NCBI RefSeq assembly: GCF_000276665.1
Contig: NW_004955516.1
Span: 3,576,809 to 3,640,808 of the forward strand
Reading direction: 5' to 3'
DNA from: Chinchilla lanigera
Lineage: Eukaryota > Chordata > Mammalia > Rodentia > Chinchillidae
DNA: 64,000 nucleotides
Positions 10,945 through 21,180 of the stretch are shown here, piece after piece. The notes beneath the pieces are model-generated. The model was not told the DNA's origin. It was given only the letters and a program-made list of their open reading frames with translations, and searched no databases. Both the position numbers and the translations under genes were made by a program. The stretch's first letter is position 1. Each line of letters opens with the position of its first letter.

Positions 10945-11212
10945 GAAAGCCAGACAGAGTGGCCCATGTCTGTAGTCCCAGCACTCTGGAAGCTGAGACA
11001 GGAGGATCACTTGTGCCCAAAAGTTTGAGACCAGCTTTGTCAACAACATAGCAAGATCCTATCTCAAAATAATTTTTTTTTTTGCCTAGGCATGGTAGTG
11101 CACTCAGAGGGTGACGCAGGAGGACTGCCATGGGTTTGAAACCAGCCTGGGCTACACACTGAGTCCAAGGCCAACCTGAGCTATATAGTGAGAGATTGTC
11201 AAAAAAAAAATT
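10945..11212 (+). repeat. two adjacent B1 SINEs
   Basis: A first copy at 10,945-11,072 is followed by a second, 5'-truncated copy at 11,082-11,205, each with an A/T-rich tail. The second carries the internal duplication. Confidence 0.75.
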
Positions 11213-11502
11213 TTTTTGATAATGCATGCGAAACACTTGGCACAATGCCTAGAATACAGCAAGTGCTCAGTGAATGGTGGCTATCAACAGTGTCATCATC
11301 TGTCCTGGTCCAGGCATTGTACTAGACACCGGAAAGTCATCCATAGGACCTGAGGCCCTTTCTCTGAAGAAGCTAGGACAGATGTCCATAGAGTATGTTG
11401 GGGTTCTGAAACCAGAAAAGAGAAATTCATATAATTCAAAACAATTTTTAAAGTAGCTACAATAAAAATAAAATGGATTAAATTCAAAATCAATTTATTG
11501 GG

Positions 11503-11575
11503 CCAGGGATCTAGCTCAGCGGCACAAGTGCCTGCCTGGCAAGCACAAGGTCCTGAGTTCAATTCCCTGTACAAA
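11503..11575 (+). repeat. ID-like SINE
   Basis: 'gggccagggatctagctcag ... gagttcaattccctgtacaa'. A short direct repeat around 'aaaatcaa' and 'ttatt' flanks it. Confidence 0.85.
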
Positions 11576-11589
11576 TAAGAAAAATCAAA

Positions 11590-12065
11590 ATTAATTTATT
11601 TAAGGGTAAAATATCATCTGTTAAGCCAATCCAAGAAAAAAGACTTAATATACATGTGTACATGTTAAAATAACAGAGTTAACTGTTTACTTACATTGCG
11701 GGATTCATCCCGAACATAACATATGAGGAGGTCAATGGTTAATGTCTGTAGTCCAAATAACAGTTAACAAATTCATTAATTTTGTGCAGGTTTAAATTGC
11801 TATTGTTAAGATTAATAATTTCCTGGCTCTAAGTAAAATAACAGCAAATTGTAAGACAATATGTACTGTAAGATCATATTTTTAAAACTAATAATAAATA
11901 AGCAAATAGGTCATTTGCTACATTAAACACATTAGTTACCTTTGAAATCTTAAAATACTCCAAGGTATTGCCTTTTAATTAGAAAACATCAATAAAGTTA
12001 CTGAAAATAACAACATTCCTAGGGAAAAACACACTTTTTTGCAAAATACTTATGAAAAAAAAATT
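11590..12065. other. AT-rich, nothing recognised
   Basis: About 480 bp without SINE or coding signal. Probably decayed L1, but not assignable by eye. Confidence 0.35.
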
Positions 12066-12074
12066 TTTTTTTGG

Positions 12075-12205
12075 CCTTTTTGAGACAGGGTCTCCGTATG
12101 CAGTTCAGGCTGGCCTTGAGCTCACTTTGTAGCCCGGGCTGGTCTCAAACTTGCAATGATCCTCCTGCCTCAGCCTCTTGAATGCTAGGGTTACAGGCAT
12201 TTCTT
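12075..12205 (-). repeat. B1 SINE
   Basis: 'tttgagacagggtctccgta ... ggttacaggcatttc'. The 5' end is truncated. Confidence 0.85.
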
Positions 12206-12309
12206 TATATATTAACAAAGATAAATTTCTATCAAGACTATCAAGCAAAAAATGAATGAAAGAAAAATTAGGAATAAAAAGCAATCACTATTAAATAACT
12301 CTAGAAATT

Positions 12310-12475
12310 TAGAAATAACCGGGTGTGGTGGCGCACCCCTGTAATCCCAGCACTTGGGAGGCTGAGGCAGGAGGATTCATTGCGAATTCAAGAGCAGCCT
12401 GGGCTACAAAGTGAGCTCAAGGCCAGTCTGAAATGCATAGCGAGACCTTGTCTCAAAAAGACAAAAAAAAAAAAG
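12310..12475 (+). repeat. B1 SINE, full length
   Basis: 'aaccgggtgtggtggcgcacccctgtaa...' to 'gtctcaaaaagacaaaaa'. It has both the 'gggctacaaagtgagctcaa' and 'ggccagtctgaaatgcatag' arms. Confidence 0.93.
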
Positions 12476-12619
12476 AAATTTGGAAATAATAACACTTAAC
12501 AAATTTGCACCAATGAATTAAAGAATTTATGAATGGGTAATTAAAAATATATGTATATATCCAAATTTGATTCAAGAAATAAAAAAATGTGAGCAGACTA
12601 CTAAGTATGAACAGAAATT

Positions 12620-12741
12620 TATTTTTTTTTGTTTTTTGTTTCGTTTTGTTTTTTTGTTTTTTTTCCAGTACTGGGAATCGAACTGATGACCTTGCGCTTG
12701 CTAGGCAGGCGCTATGCTGCTGAGCTAAATCCCCAGCCCCC
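12620..12741 (-). repeat. young ID SINE with TSD
   Basis: Flanked by TGAACAGAAATTTA-type repeats (about 12,608-12,620 and 12,743-12,756). The long T-rich block is its tail. Confidence 0.92.
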
Positions 12742-12974
12742 TGAACAGAAATTTAATTGGTAATAAAATATGTCACCAAAGTCCCAGGTTAGGATAGTTT
12801 TACAAGTGAGTTTTATAAAATCCCCAAGCTTCATTTATGCAAGCAGTACCAGAGAACAGAGAGAGCTACTTAATTTATTTTATGAGGCACAAGAAAAATT
12901 ATAGGCTAATCTTAGATCTAATTGTGGTTTCCAAATTTTTAAATAAAATAATAACACTTTAAATGCAACTCTAA

Positions 12975-13145
12975 GCCAGGCATGGTGGCGCACGCCTATA
13001 ATCCCAGCACTCGGGAGGCTGAAGCAGGAGGATCGTTGCAAGTTCGAGGCCAGCCTGGGCTACAAAGTGAGTTCAAGGCCAGCCTGAACTGCATAGGGAG
13101 ACCCTGTCTCAAAAAGACAAAAATAAATAAATAAATAAATAAATG
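12975..13145 (+). repeat. B1 SINE, full length
   Basis: Ends in (AAAT)n. The direct repeat 'aaatgcaactct' lies at both ends (about 12,960 and 13,141). Confidence 0.93.
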
Positions 13146-13432
13146 CAACTCTGAATAAAAAAGTAATATAATATGACTAGCTAGGGTTTATTTAAAGAAT
13201 GCAGGGATTGTTCAAAATCAGAAAATTCTACCAAAAGAATTCACATTAACAAATCAGAAGAACCATATGGTCATGTTAGTAGACAGAAAAGACATATGAT
13301 TAAAATTCAACACTAATTCAGGATTCAAGCTTTCCAGCAAACTGGAAATATGAGACATGGCCTTAATTTGAGAGAAGTTTCTGAAAAAGCAGGGGAAACT
13401 TCCTGTTTGATAGTAAAATTCAAGAGGCATTA

Positions 13433-13700
13433 ACTAGCTGGGTGTGAGGGCACACGCCTGTAATTCCAGCACACTGGGAGACTGAGGCAGGAGGATCCCA
13501 AGTTTGAGCCCAGCCTGGGCCACTTAGTAAGAGCCTATTTCAAAATAAAAAATAAATAAGGTCAGTTGTGTGGCACACTCCTGTAATCCCAGCACTTGGG
13601 GGACTGAGGTAGGAAGATCGCTGAAGTTCAAGGCTAACCTGGGCTACACTGAATTCAAGGCCAACTTGAACTACATAGTGAGACCCTGTCTCAAAAATCC
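13433..13700 (+). repeat. two tandem B1 SINEs
   Basis: A shorter copy at 13,433-13,560 is followed directly by a longer one at 13,562-13,700. The second insertion used the A-tail of the first. Confidence 0.85.
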
Positions 13701-13701
13701 A

Positions 13702-13702
13702 A

Positions 13703-13737
<35 letters not shown>

Positions 13738-13795
13738 GAGGGAAAGAGAAAGGGAGGGAGAGAGGGAGGGAGGGCAAGAGCAAGCGAAATGGGGA
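13702..13795 (+). repeat. GA-rich microsatellite
   Basis: (GAGAG/GGGA)n expansion growing from the tail of the preceding B1. It gives a low-complexity Arg/Glu/Gly frame that should not be read as a protein. Confidence 0.95.
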
Positions 13796-14175
13796 TGTAG
13801 CTCAGTGCAAAGGCCCTAGATTCATTCACACACACAAGCACACGCACACTTTCACAATAAGACAGATATGCCCATTGGAACAATATCTAGTCCAAATTGT
13901 ATTAGTTGTCCTAGCCATGAAACAAGAAAAGTAATTAGAAAGCATAGATTACCAAGAAAGGAACTATCTGTAGACAACATGATATGTCTACTGAGAGAAT
14001 ATTTTTAAAATTATAGAATTCATTTGGTAGGCTTACTAAATACAAATAAATATATAAAACAATAATATTCTGAAACTCAATAATCTATAATATGTGATTT
14101 TACAAAATATAGCATTTATAATAGCTAAAATTATAAGAAAATACAAAACATTATTAAAACACAAAAATTATAGGA

Positions 14176-14335
14176 CTGTGCCAGGTGTGGAGGCACACGC
14201 CTGTAATCCCAGCACTCAGGAGGCTGAGGCAGGAGGATCCTTGCCGGTTCGAGACCACCCTGGGCTACAAAGTGAGCTCAAGGCCAGCCTAATCTGCATA
14301 GTGAGACCCTGTCTCAAAACAAAACAAAACAAATT
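14176..14335 (+). repeat. B1 SINE, full length
   Basis: 'gccaggtgtggaggcacacg ... gtctcaaaacaaaac'. It forms an inverted pair with the reverse B1 that starts 15-20 bp further on. Confidence 0.92.
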
Positions 14336-14349
14336 ACAGAACTCCATTT

Positions 14350-14600
14350 TTTTTTTTTTTTTTTTTTGTCTTTTTGAGATAGGGTCTCATTATGCAGTTC
14401 AGGGTGGCCTTGAGCTCACTTTGTTGTTTTTTGTTTTTTGTTTTTTTTAGTACCAGGGATCGAACTCAAGACTTTGAACTTGCCAGGCAGGTGCTGTGCT
14501 ACTGAGCTATATCCCCAGCCCTTGACCTCACTTTGTAGCCCAGGCTGGCCTCGAACTCTTAACAACCCTCCTGCCTCAGCCTCCCGAGTCCCTGGCTTAG
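14350..14600 (-). repeat. B1 SINE split by an ID SINE
   Basis: Reverse B1 (14,350-14,420 and 14,522-14,600) into which a reverse ID element (14,441-14,522) inserted. The target 'tgagctcactttgt' / 'tgacctcactttgt' is duplicated. Confidence 0.9.
14441..14522 (-). repeat. ID-like SINE nested in B1
   Basis: 'agtaccagggatcgaactca ... gagctatatccccagccc'. SINE-in-SINE nesting shows that ID activity continued after this B1 inserted. Confidence 0.92.
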
Positions 14601-14617
14601 AACTCCATTTTTAAATG

Positions 14618-14955
14618 GATGTGGTGGTTAGTGTGGAGTTTCAATTTGACTGGCTCTGGGATCTACCCAGGGATGGCTGAATCCCACTTTTACGTAGGTC
14701 TGGGTGGGTCACGCAGGTGTGGCCTTGGGGCCGATGTCTTGCCCCTCACCCTTTCCCCTCTGGCACTCTTCCCCTGCTCAGGTTTTTGGCTCCCACGAAG
14801 TAGGCAGCACACCCTTCTACCCTGACGTCTCTGCCTTGGAGGCAGCTGACCATGGACTGAAGCTGTGAGCAAATTCAACCTCTCCTCCTTTATGTTGTGG
14901 GTGTTGGGTATTGTGTCTCTGAGGAGAAAGCTACTACTGCATAACGGAGAGGTCT
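14618..14955 (+). mobile_element. MaLR-type solo LTR
   Basis: Starts 'tgtggtggttagtgtggagt'. The 3' portion, 'tggactgaagctgtgagcaa' then 'tcctcctttatgttgtgggt' and 'gggtattgtgtctctgagga', closely resembles the ends of the LTRs at 22,260-22,330 and 29,340-29,450. Confidence 0.65.
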
Positions 14956-14959
14956 GCTG

Positions 14960-15950
14960 CTCCACATATCATAGTTCATCAATTACAAACACGTTTTTAA
15001 GCTGACTCTAAAACTGGGATGTTTCTGACAGCCACTGGTTTCTTACATCTTTTCCTCCGGGGTAGATGGCGATGTAGCTGTCATTGCCTGAGTGTAGGTC
15101 AACTTTAGGTCATAAATATTCATATTCGTATCACTTCGGTTGAGTTGTGTGCATTTTGTATTACATGTTTAATGGCTGTTGAAAGTGTCTTAAAATGATA
15201 ACAATATGATTTAGCACGAAAATGAAAAGAGCGCAGAAACAGAGCAGCAGGTATAAGTTTGAGATCAAGGAAGCAAATCCCTATTGTTAGAACAATGACA
15301 GGAACTGAGTATTTTCTTACAAAGAACCGGCAAGAGCTTTATAGGATCTAAGGTGGGACCCACAGTAGGTAAAGCTGTTTTGGCGCTGTGACTGGGAAGA
15401 ACATGTCGGAGCCAGCCGTGGACAGGCGGATTTTATAACACTGAGGCTCTGACCGCGTGGGAAAACACGGACAGTGAAATTCTGCAGTGATTCAGAGAAG
15501 TCAGAGTTTGAATGTCATGAAGTCTTAGGGATATTTTAACTAGTTTATTTCGGTTCCATTTCCATTTTTATGAGCATACAGAATATGTGAGAAAATTATA
15601 CAGGTAAACAAATCTAAAGAAACTCACTAATTAGAAAATAAGCCACCTAAGTGATAGGAAAGCAGCATGGCACACTTTAATGGTCAGCGATTTTTCTTTC
15701 TTAATGGTACATAAAATAGTGATGTATCGTGTAAAATACATGAAATCTATAAATGCGATGCAATTGCATACAGGAACTAAACATAAATTTTCTTGGAAAT
15801 TGACTGCCAAATTGTAAAACTCACATGAAAGGATAGAGGTGCAAAATGGAAGGCGTCAGGGACAGATTACAGGGGTCTTTGTGGGACCAGGCAAGGAATA
15901 GAGACTTTTTTCCAGGCTGCTGTTGGTGGGGGCTGATCAATGCCTTTTAA
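14960..15950. other. no gene or repeat recognised
   Basis: Nearly 1 kb without SINE; AT-rich after 15,500. No frame of note. Confidence 0.45.
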
Positions 15951-15954
15951 AACT

Positions 15955-16035
15955 TAGTGCTAAGGGTGCTTGCCTAGTGTGTGCTGAGGTTCAATCCCCT
16001 GCACTGAAAAAAAAAGAAAGAAAGAAAAAGAAAAA
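15955..16035 (+). repeat. decayed ID-type SINE
   Basis: Only 'gggtgcttgcctagtgtgtg ... ttcaatcccctgcactg' plus the A-rich tail remains. 'ttagtgctaa' on both sides looks like its TSD. Confidence 0.65.
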
Positions 16036-16068
16036 AATTAGTGCTAATCTCACTTATAATAACAAAAT

Positions 16069-16192
16069 AGGGGCTGGAGATATAGCTCAGTGGCATAAGC
16101 AGGCGCTAGTGGCATAAGCAGGTTGCCTGGCAACCGCGAGGTCGTGAGTTCGATCCCCGGTAACAAAGAAAAAAAAAAAACAAAAAAAAAAC
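16069..16192 (+). repeat. ID-like SINE with internal duplication
   Basis: The block AGTGGCATAAGCAGG occurs twice in a row in the anticodon-arm region, making this copy about 20 bp longer than its relatives. Confidence 0.9.
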
Positions 16193-16309
16193 ACAAAATA
16201 AACCACCCTGTCTACAATAAGAAGAAATTCTGTAGACTTTCAGACTATCCAGGAATCTCCTGAAGAACAAACAGATGAGATTTATCTCACCACTAAAAAT
16301 GACTTTAGC

Positions 16310-16465
16310 CGGGCGTGGTGGTGCATGCCTGTAATCTGAACACTCAGGAGCCTGAAGCAGGAGGATCCCTGCAAATTCAAAGCCATTCTGGGCTACATAG
16401 TGAGTTTGAGGCCAGCTTGGATTACATAGTGAGATCCTGTCTCACAAAACATAAAAAAAAAAGAA
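16310..16465 (+). repeat. B1 SINE
   Basis: 'agccgggcgtggtggtgcat ... atcctgtctcacaaaac'. The long form, with several mutations. Confidence 0.9.
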
Positions 16466-16553
16466 TAACTACAAAGCTACAGATAAAATAAACCAGTCTG
16501 CTAATAATTCAGAGATAGCTAAATTGATTGATTGAATATAATAAAAATTTAGG

Positions 16554-16725
16554 GGCTGGGGATTTAGCTCAGNNNNNNNNNNNNNNNNNNNNNNNNNNNN
16601 NNNNNNNNNNNNNNNNNNNNNNNNNNNNNNNNNNNNNNNNNNNNNNNNNNNNNNNNNNNNNNNNNNNNNNNNCGTGAGTTCGGTTCCCGGTACCAGAGAA
16701 AAACCAAAAAAAAAAAAAAAAAAAA
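16554..16725 (+). repeat. young ID SINE containing an assembly gap
   Basis: 'ggggctggggatttagctcag' precedes and 'cgtgagttcggttcccggtacc' follows the N-run. Both flanks belong to one ID element of the young subfamily, with an A-tail to 16,725. Confidence 0.93.
16573..16672. other. assembly gap, 100 N
   Basis: Exactly 100 N, a placeholder size. The intact subfamily would have only about 31 bp here. Confidence 0.98.
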
Positions 16726-17016
16726 GGAATATGATAAAAATTTAGAAACATAATTATGGGAATTTTATATATACAGAGGTGGCATTATATATCAACAGGA
16801 AAATGATGGCCTCATAATGTGACAATTAAGGTAAGTGGAAAAAGCAATTTGATCTTTAAACTAAAACATATTCCAGATGACTTGAAGGCTTACATGTTAG
16901 AAGAAAACCTTCGAAATTTTTTAAAGAAAATGTTAGGTTTCTTTAGCAAGATATATAAATAACTACAAATCACCAAATAAAACATCAATAAATTTGACCA
17001 AATTAAAAAATTTTAA

Positions 17017-17098
17017 AGGATCTGGAAATATAACTCAGTGGTAGAACATGTGCTTAGAATGTACAGTGCCTGAGGTTCAGTCTCCAGCATTAAAGTAA
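17017..17098 (+). repeat. decayed ID-type SINE
   Basis: 'ggatctggaaatataactcag ... ggttcagtctccagcatta'. Confidence 0.75.
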
Positions 17099-17154
17099 TA
17101 ATAATAACAGTAATAAAATTTAAAAATTTTAAATCTGTACAAAAAGAAACCACA

Positions 17155-17452
17155 GGCCAGGCATGGTGGTACATGTCTATAATTCCAGTACTCAGGAGGC
17201 TGAGGCAAGAGGATTACTGTGAGTTCAAGACCAGCCTGAGCTACATAGTGAGTGTCTTGTTTTGTTTTGTTTTTTTCTTTTTGAGACAGGGTCTCGCTGT
17301 TGAGTTCAGGCTGGCCCTGAGCTCACTTTGTAGCCCAGGCTGGTCTCAAACTCCCAGTGATCCTCCTGCCTGAGTCTCCCGAGTGCTGGGATTACAGGCA
17401 TGTGCCACCACACCTGGCTACATAGTGAGAATCTTGTCTCAAAAAACAAGAG
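17155..17452 (+). repeat. B1 SINE with a reverse B1 inside
   Basis: Forward B1 17,155-17,250 and 17,418-17,452; reverse B1 17,262-17,417 inserted. The direct repeat CTACATAGTGAG at about 17,239-17,250 and 17,418-17,429 is the TSD. Confidence 0.9.
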
Positions 17453-18008
17453 AAACCATAAGCAAAGTTTTAAAAACAAGTTAAAGACTAAGAAAACATA
17501 TTTACAATATGTATAACTGACTGGAGAATAGTATACAGATATATGAAGAATTCCTAAAAATCTCAGAAAAAAGAAATACAAAAAAGAATAATAGATTTTG
17601 TACAGATGAAGAAACCTGGATAATCAATAAACATATAAAAACATGCTCAATATACAAAATAAATGAGATATTTTCATACCCATAAAGTTGACAAGTTAAA
17701 AAATGTGACACCAAGTACAATTATGATAAAACAGGATTGTCATCCATTGTTAATAGAAATGTAAATAATACAACCAACTTGACAACTTCTAGTTAAGCTG
17801 AATAAGCACATGCTGTTTGACCTTACAAATTCCCTTTGTTGATAGAAAAACCAAAAAACTTTCACTTGTATATGTAAGAAAAGAGTGCACAAGGATGCAC
17901 ATTTCTTTTATTAGCTAAACTTGGAAACATCTATAACTTATCACCCTTGCTATAGTTTGAATCTAGAATATTCCCCAAAAGTCTATGTTTAATAAGAAAG
18001 CATTACAG

Positions 18009-18106
18009 GGCCGGAGGTATAGCTCAACAGCATAAATGCCTGCCTGGCAAGTGCAAGGTCCTCAATTCGATACCTGGTACCAAAAAAAAAAAAAAAAAAA
18101 AAAAAA
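18009..18106 (+). repeat. ID-like SINE with TSD
   Basis: Flanked by 'aagaaagcatta' (about 17,995 and 18,105) with an A24-type tail. Confidence 0.92.
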
Positions 18107-18119
18107 GAAAGCATTATGT

Positions 18120-18297
18120 CAAGCTGGGTATGGTGGTGCATGCCTATAATCTCATCACTCTGAGAGGCTGAGACAAGTTCCAATTCAGCCCACATCAGAG
18201 AAACACTTTCTGAAAAAAAGAGAAGAGAGTTACAGATGTAGCTCAGTGTGAAGACCCTGGGTTCAATACCCACTACCACCAAACCCCCCCAAAAAAA
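18120..18297 (+). repeat. short B1 plus decayed ID
   Basis: A truncated B1 (18,120-18,225) followed by an eroded ID (18,229-18,297, 'gatgtagctcagtgtgaaga'). Confidence 0.65.
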
Positions 18298-18342
18298 ATT
18301 ATGTCATAGTTTAATGATTAAAAATTTTCATTCTTAGTAGCA

Positions 18343-18737
18343 CTATTATGGTTTAAATATAAAATTCCTCCTAAAAGCCTCATGTGTTTGGAAAGTGGTT
18401 GAATCCTGAGGGCGCTATATTCATCAGTGGATTCACCCATTGAAAAATTCAGTAGTTTGTGTGTTGCTGGGAGGTGAGGCCTGGTCATAAGGGGTGGGTT
18501 GCTGGGGATGTGATCTGGAAGGGAGTATTCTTGTTCCTGGCTTATCCTCCTCAATCTTTCTGCTTCCCAGCTTCCATGAGTTGAGCAACTTTCTTCCACA
18601 GTGTCCTTCCACCATTTTTGCCTTGGAGCTAGCCAACCCTACATGGACTGAAACTATGAACCAAAACAAACTTCACCTCAAGTTGCAAGTGTTCAGTATT
18701 TTTCTCCCAGTGCCAGGAAATTGATTAGTACAGAAAA
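18343..18737 (+). mobile_element. MaLR 5' LTR
   Basis: Runs from 'tatggtttaaatataaaatt' to 'gaaattgattagtacag'. Inner blocks 'gcctcatgtgtttggaaagtgg', 'catggactgaaactatgaac' and 'agtgttcagtatttttctcc' recur in the LTR at 21,746-22,335. Together with the internal region they make one element. Confidence 0.8.
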
Positions 18738-19774
18738 TTTGCTACCATAGAAGTGAGGTCATTGCTATGACTGTAACTGACTGTGTGGTTCAGAAGCCTT
18801 TTGAACTGATTTTCAGGAAAAGTTTGGATATGAAGGCTAGAGAAGTTTTAGAATATTATTAGCAGTGCTTGATGGGTGCTACTGGTCAGAGTTCAAAAGA
18901 CCAGAATGCTGATAAGAATGGGGATAGTAAAGGCCAGGCTAATGAGGTTTCAATTGGGAATGAGGACTTTATTAGAAACAGGACTAGACACTGTGTGTTT
19001 CATTTTGGCAAAGAATTTGTCTATGTTTGGGCTGTGTCCTAAGAGTTTGTGTGAGGCTGAATTTAAAGATGGTGGACCAATTAATCTGGTGAAGAAAACT
19101 TCAAGGGAGCACAATGTTGAAGCTGTGGCATGGGTACTGCTAGCTGATTTTAACCAGATCTATAATGAGAATCAGGAGAAAACAGCATAGCTGAATGATT
19201 TGAAAAGTGCAGTTTCATCAGAAAGGAAGTACCCACAGAGTTGGGTCCCAGGAGAGTATGGTTGCTAAAAAGACTACCATTAAAAAGAAACCAAGTACTT
19301 AGCATCAGGGCAATAGGAAGGATGGTTTGACGGCTTCTCAGAGCTGGCCAGACTCCACCCACTGCAGGCTCAAAGATATAAGAGTGTAAACCTTTCATTT
19401 AAGAAGGGAGTCTCTGAAGTTCCTGCTCACAAAGGACTGTCCAGGAAATTGGTTCCCTGGGATGCATTTCACTGCAATGAGGCATCTGGGCATGTAGCTA
19501 TAGTCCAAGAGGACTATAGTCCAAGAGGCTAATGCTCATGTTGGCATCAGACTGTGGCATCATCCACGTGGTGCTGGATTTTCAGGCTTTCAAAAGGCAA
19601 GAGTTGTGGGGTAATAAAGGCTACCACTCAGATTTCAAAGTAAGTCTTGGGAGGTCAGGCAGTGTGCCCCTGAGAAGATGATGTGAATGAAGCTGTGAGA
19701 ATGAAGCTGAAGGTGTAGTGATGTGACTGTAAATCATGATATGTCAACTTGAATGAATTAAAAAATACCTATCT

Positions 19775-19917
19775 GCCGAGCGTGGTGGTGCACACCTGTA
19801 ATCCCAGCACTCAGGAGGCTGAGGCAGGAAGATCCTTGTGAGTTCAAGACCAGCCTGGGCTATAAAGTGAGCTCAAGGCCAGCCTGAACTGCATAGAGAG
19901 ACCCTGTCTCAAAAAGA

Positions 19918-19948
<31 letters not shown>
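19775..19948 (+). repeat. B1 SINE, full length, long A-tail
   Basis: 'gccgagcgtggtggtgcaca ... gtctcaaaaagacaaaa' with about 28 A. The direct repeat 'aaaaaatacctatc' / 'aaaaaacctatc' flanks it. Confidence 0.93.
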
Positions 19949-19951
<3 letters not shown>

Positions 19952-20289
19952 ATCAGATTAGCAAAGCACATTTCTGAGTGTGTCTGTGGATGATTGGCAT
20001 TTAGGCCAGCAAACTGAGAAGACCCACCCCAGGTATGGGTGGCACCACACTCTCTTGGACTGGAATGAAAAGAGAAAGAAGGAAGTGTTCCCATTATGGG
20101 AGAACTCCAGTCTTGCCATCACCTTTGGACACTAGTCTCCAGTTTCTTCAGTCTTCCAATATAGACTCACATCAATGACTCATAGCACTCTGCCAGGCCT
20201 TCAGTCTTGGATTGGTGCTACATTCTTGATCCATATTGTTCTGCAGCTTCTGTCTCCTTGGGCTCAGCAGCTACTGAATCCTCTGATTT

Positions 20290-20450
20290 TTCTTTTCTTT
20301 TTGAGATAGGGAGGGTCTTGCTTTGTAGTGCAGATTGGCCTTGAACTCACTGTGTAATGTAGGTTGGCTTCAAACTCATGACAGTCCTTGTGCCTCAACC
20401 TCCTAAGTGCTGGGATTACAAATGTGCCTTACTATGCCTGACAAATCCTC
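20290..20450 (-). repeat. B1 SINE
   Basis: Diverged reverse copy. 'aatcctctgac'-type repeats lie at about 20,277 and 20,443. Confidence 0.85.
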
Positions 20451-20651
20451 TGACTTTCCAGTTCACTTATGGCTATTGTGGATTCTTCTATGTCTGATTC
20501 TGCAGATGGCCTTTGTGGACTCTCCCAGCTCTGATCTTGTAAGCCTACCTAATACATCCTCTTGCATAATTATATGCATATTTCTTATTGATTCTGTTCT
20601 TCTAGAGAACCTTAATTAATACAAGTGGAGATCTCCAGAAATGGGAGATGC

Positions 20652-20755
20652 GGGCTGGGGATTTAGCTCAGCGGCAAAGCGCCTGCCTGGCAAGCGCAAG
20701 GTCGTGAGTTCGGTTCCCGGTACCGGAGAAAAACCAAAAAAAAAAAAAAAAAAAA
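20652..20755 (+). repeat. young ID SINE with 15-bp TSD
   Basis: Flanked by AGAAATGGGAGATGC at 20,637-20,651 and 20,756-20,770. Consensus-like body 'gatttagctcagcggcaaag' ending 'ggtaccggagaaaaacc'. Confidence 0.96.
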
Positions 20756-21180
20756 GAAATGGGAGATGCCAGAAACATGGACCATTGGTGATGAAATCTA
20801 TAGGCCATGAGCAAGCAGAGCCTGGTCAAAAAAGAAGATATGTGGGCTGCTATCAGCAAGGCCATAGAGGAAGGGAAGCTCAAGCTCTTTGGAGTCACAG
20901 CTCACCACAACTGCCACAAGGGCTGGACATAGAGCTACAAGACTTAATGTTTGCCCTGCTGGATTTTACTCTTACTTTAGTCCCATTCCTTTCTACCCAC
21001 CCATTTCTCCCTTTTGGAATGAAAATATTTACCCTCTGCTATTGTATGTTGGAAATATTTGATTTTCTTTTTTATTTTTATAGGGGCTCACAGCTAAGAG
21101 TTTGCCTTTAGTCTCAGAGGACACTTTGAAATTGGACTTTTCAGCAGTGATGGAACTGTTAAGACTTTGGTGACTCTTAG

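Larger units (their letters stand above)
12206..14170 (+). repeat. L1 ORF2 remnant, broken by SINEs
   Basis: Between SINEs the sequence keeps L1 ORF2 landmarks. These include 'ccaaagtcccaggttaggat' then 'ttttacaagtgagttttat' (the 'PGPDGF' region) and 'aaccatatggtcatgttagtagac'. 'gtagacaacatgatatgtct' marks the 'ADDM' region. Stops and frameshifts are dense, so no L1 protein could be made. Confidence 0.65.
16193..17990 (+). repeat. L1 ORF2 3' remnant with SINEs
   Basis: 'catcaataaatttgaccaaattaaaaa', 'aaacatatttacaatatgta' and 'atatatgaagaattcctaaaaatctcag' follow the order of the last third of L1 ORF2. 'aaaacatgctcaatatacaa' comes after them. No open frame survives. Confidence 0.65.
19728..20623 (+). 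mobile_element. MLT2-type (ERV-L) LTR inside the MaLR
   Basis: Starts near 'tgatatgtcaacttgaatga' and ends 'gattctgttcttctagagaaccttaattaataca', the hallmark 3' end of MLT2. In between, 'gaagacccaccccaggtatgggtggcacca' also fits. A forward B1 (19,775-19,948) and a reverse B1 (20,290-20,450) interrupt it. Confidence 0.7.

Noticed and set aside
13702..13795. Arg/Glu/Gly-rich peptide
   Set aside because: A GA microsatellite grown from a B1 tail.
20652..20755. tRNA gene-like A and B boxes in many places (for example here, 3,687, 38,208, 57,109)
   Set aside because: These are ID SINEs: they have A-tails, TSDs and many dispersed near-copies, and do not fold as complete tRNAs.
20641..21111. 156-codon plus frame
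   Set aside because: It starts in an ID SINE with a poly-Lys tail and continues into MaLR internal sequence.
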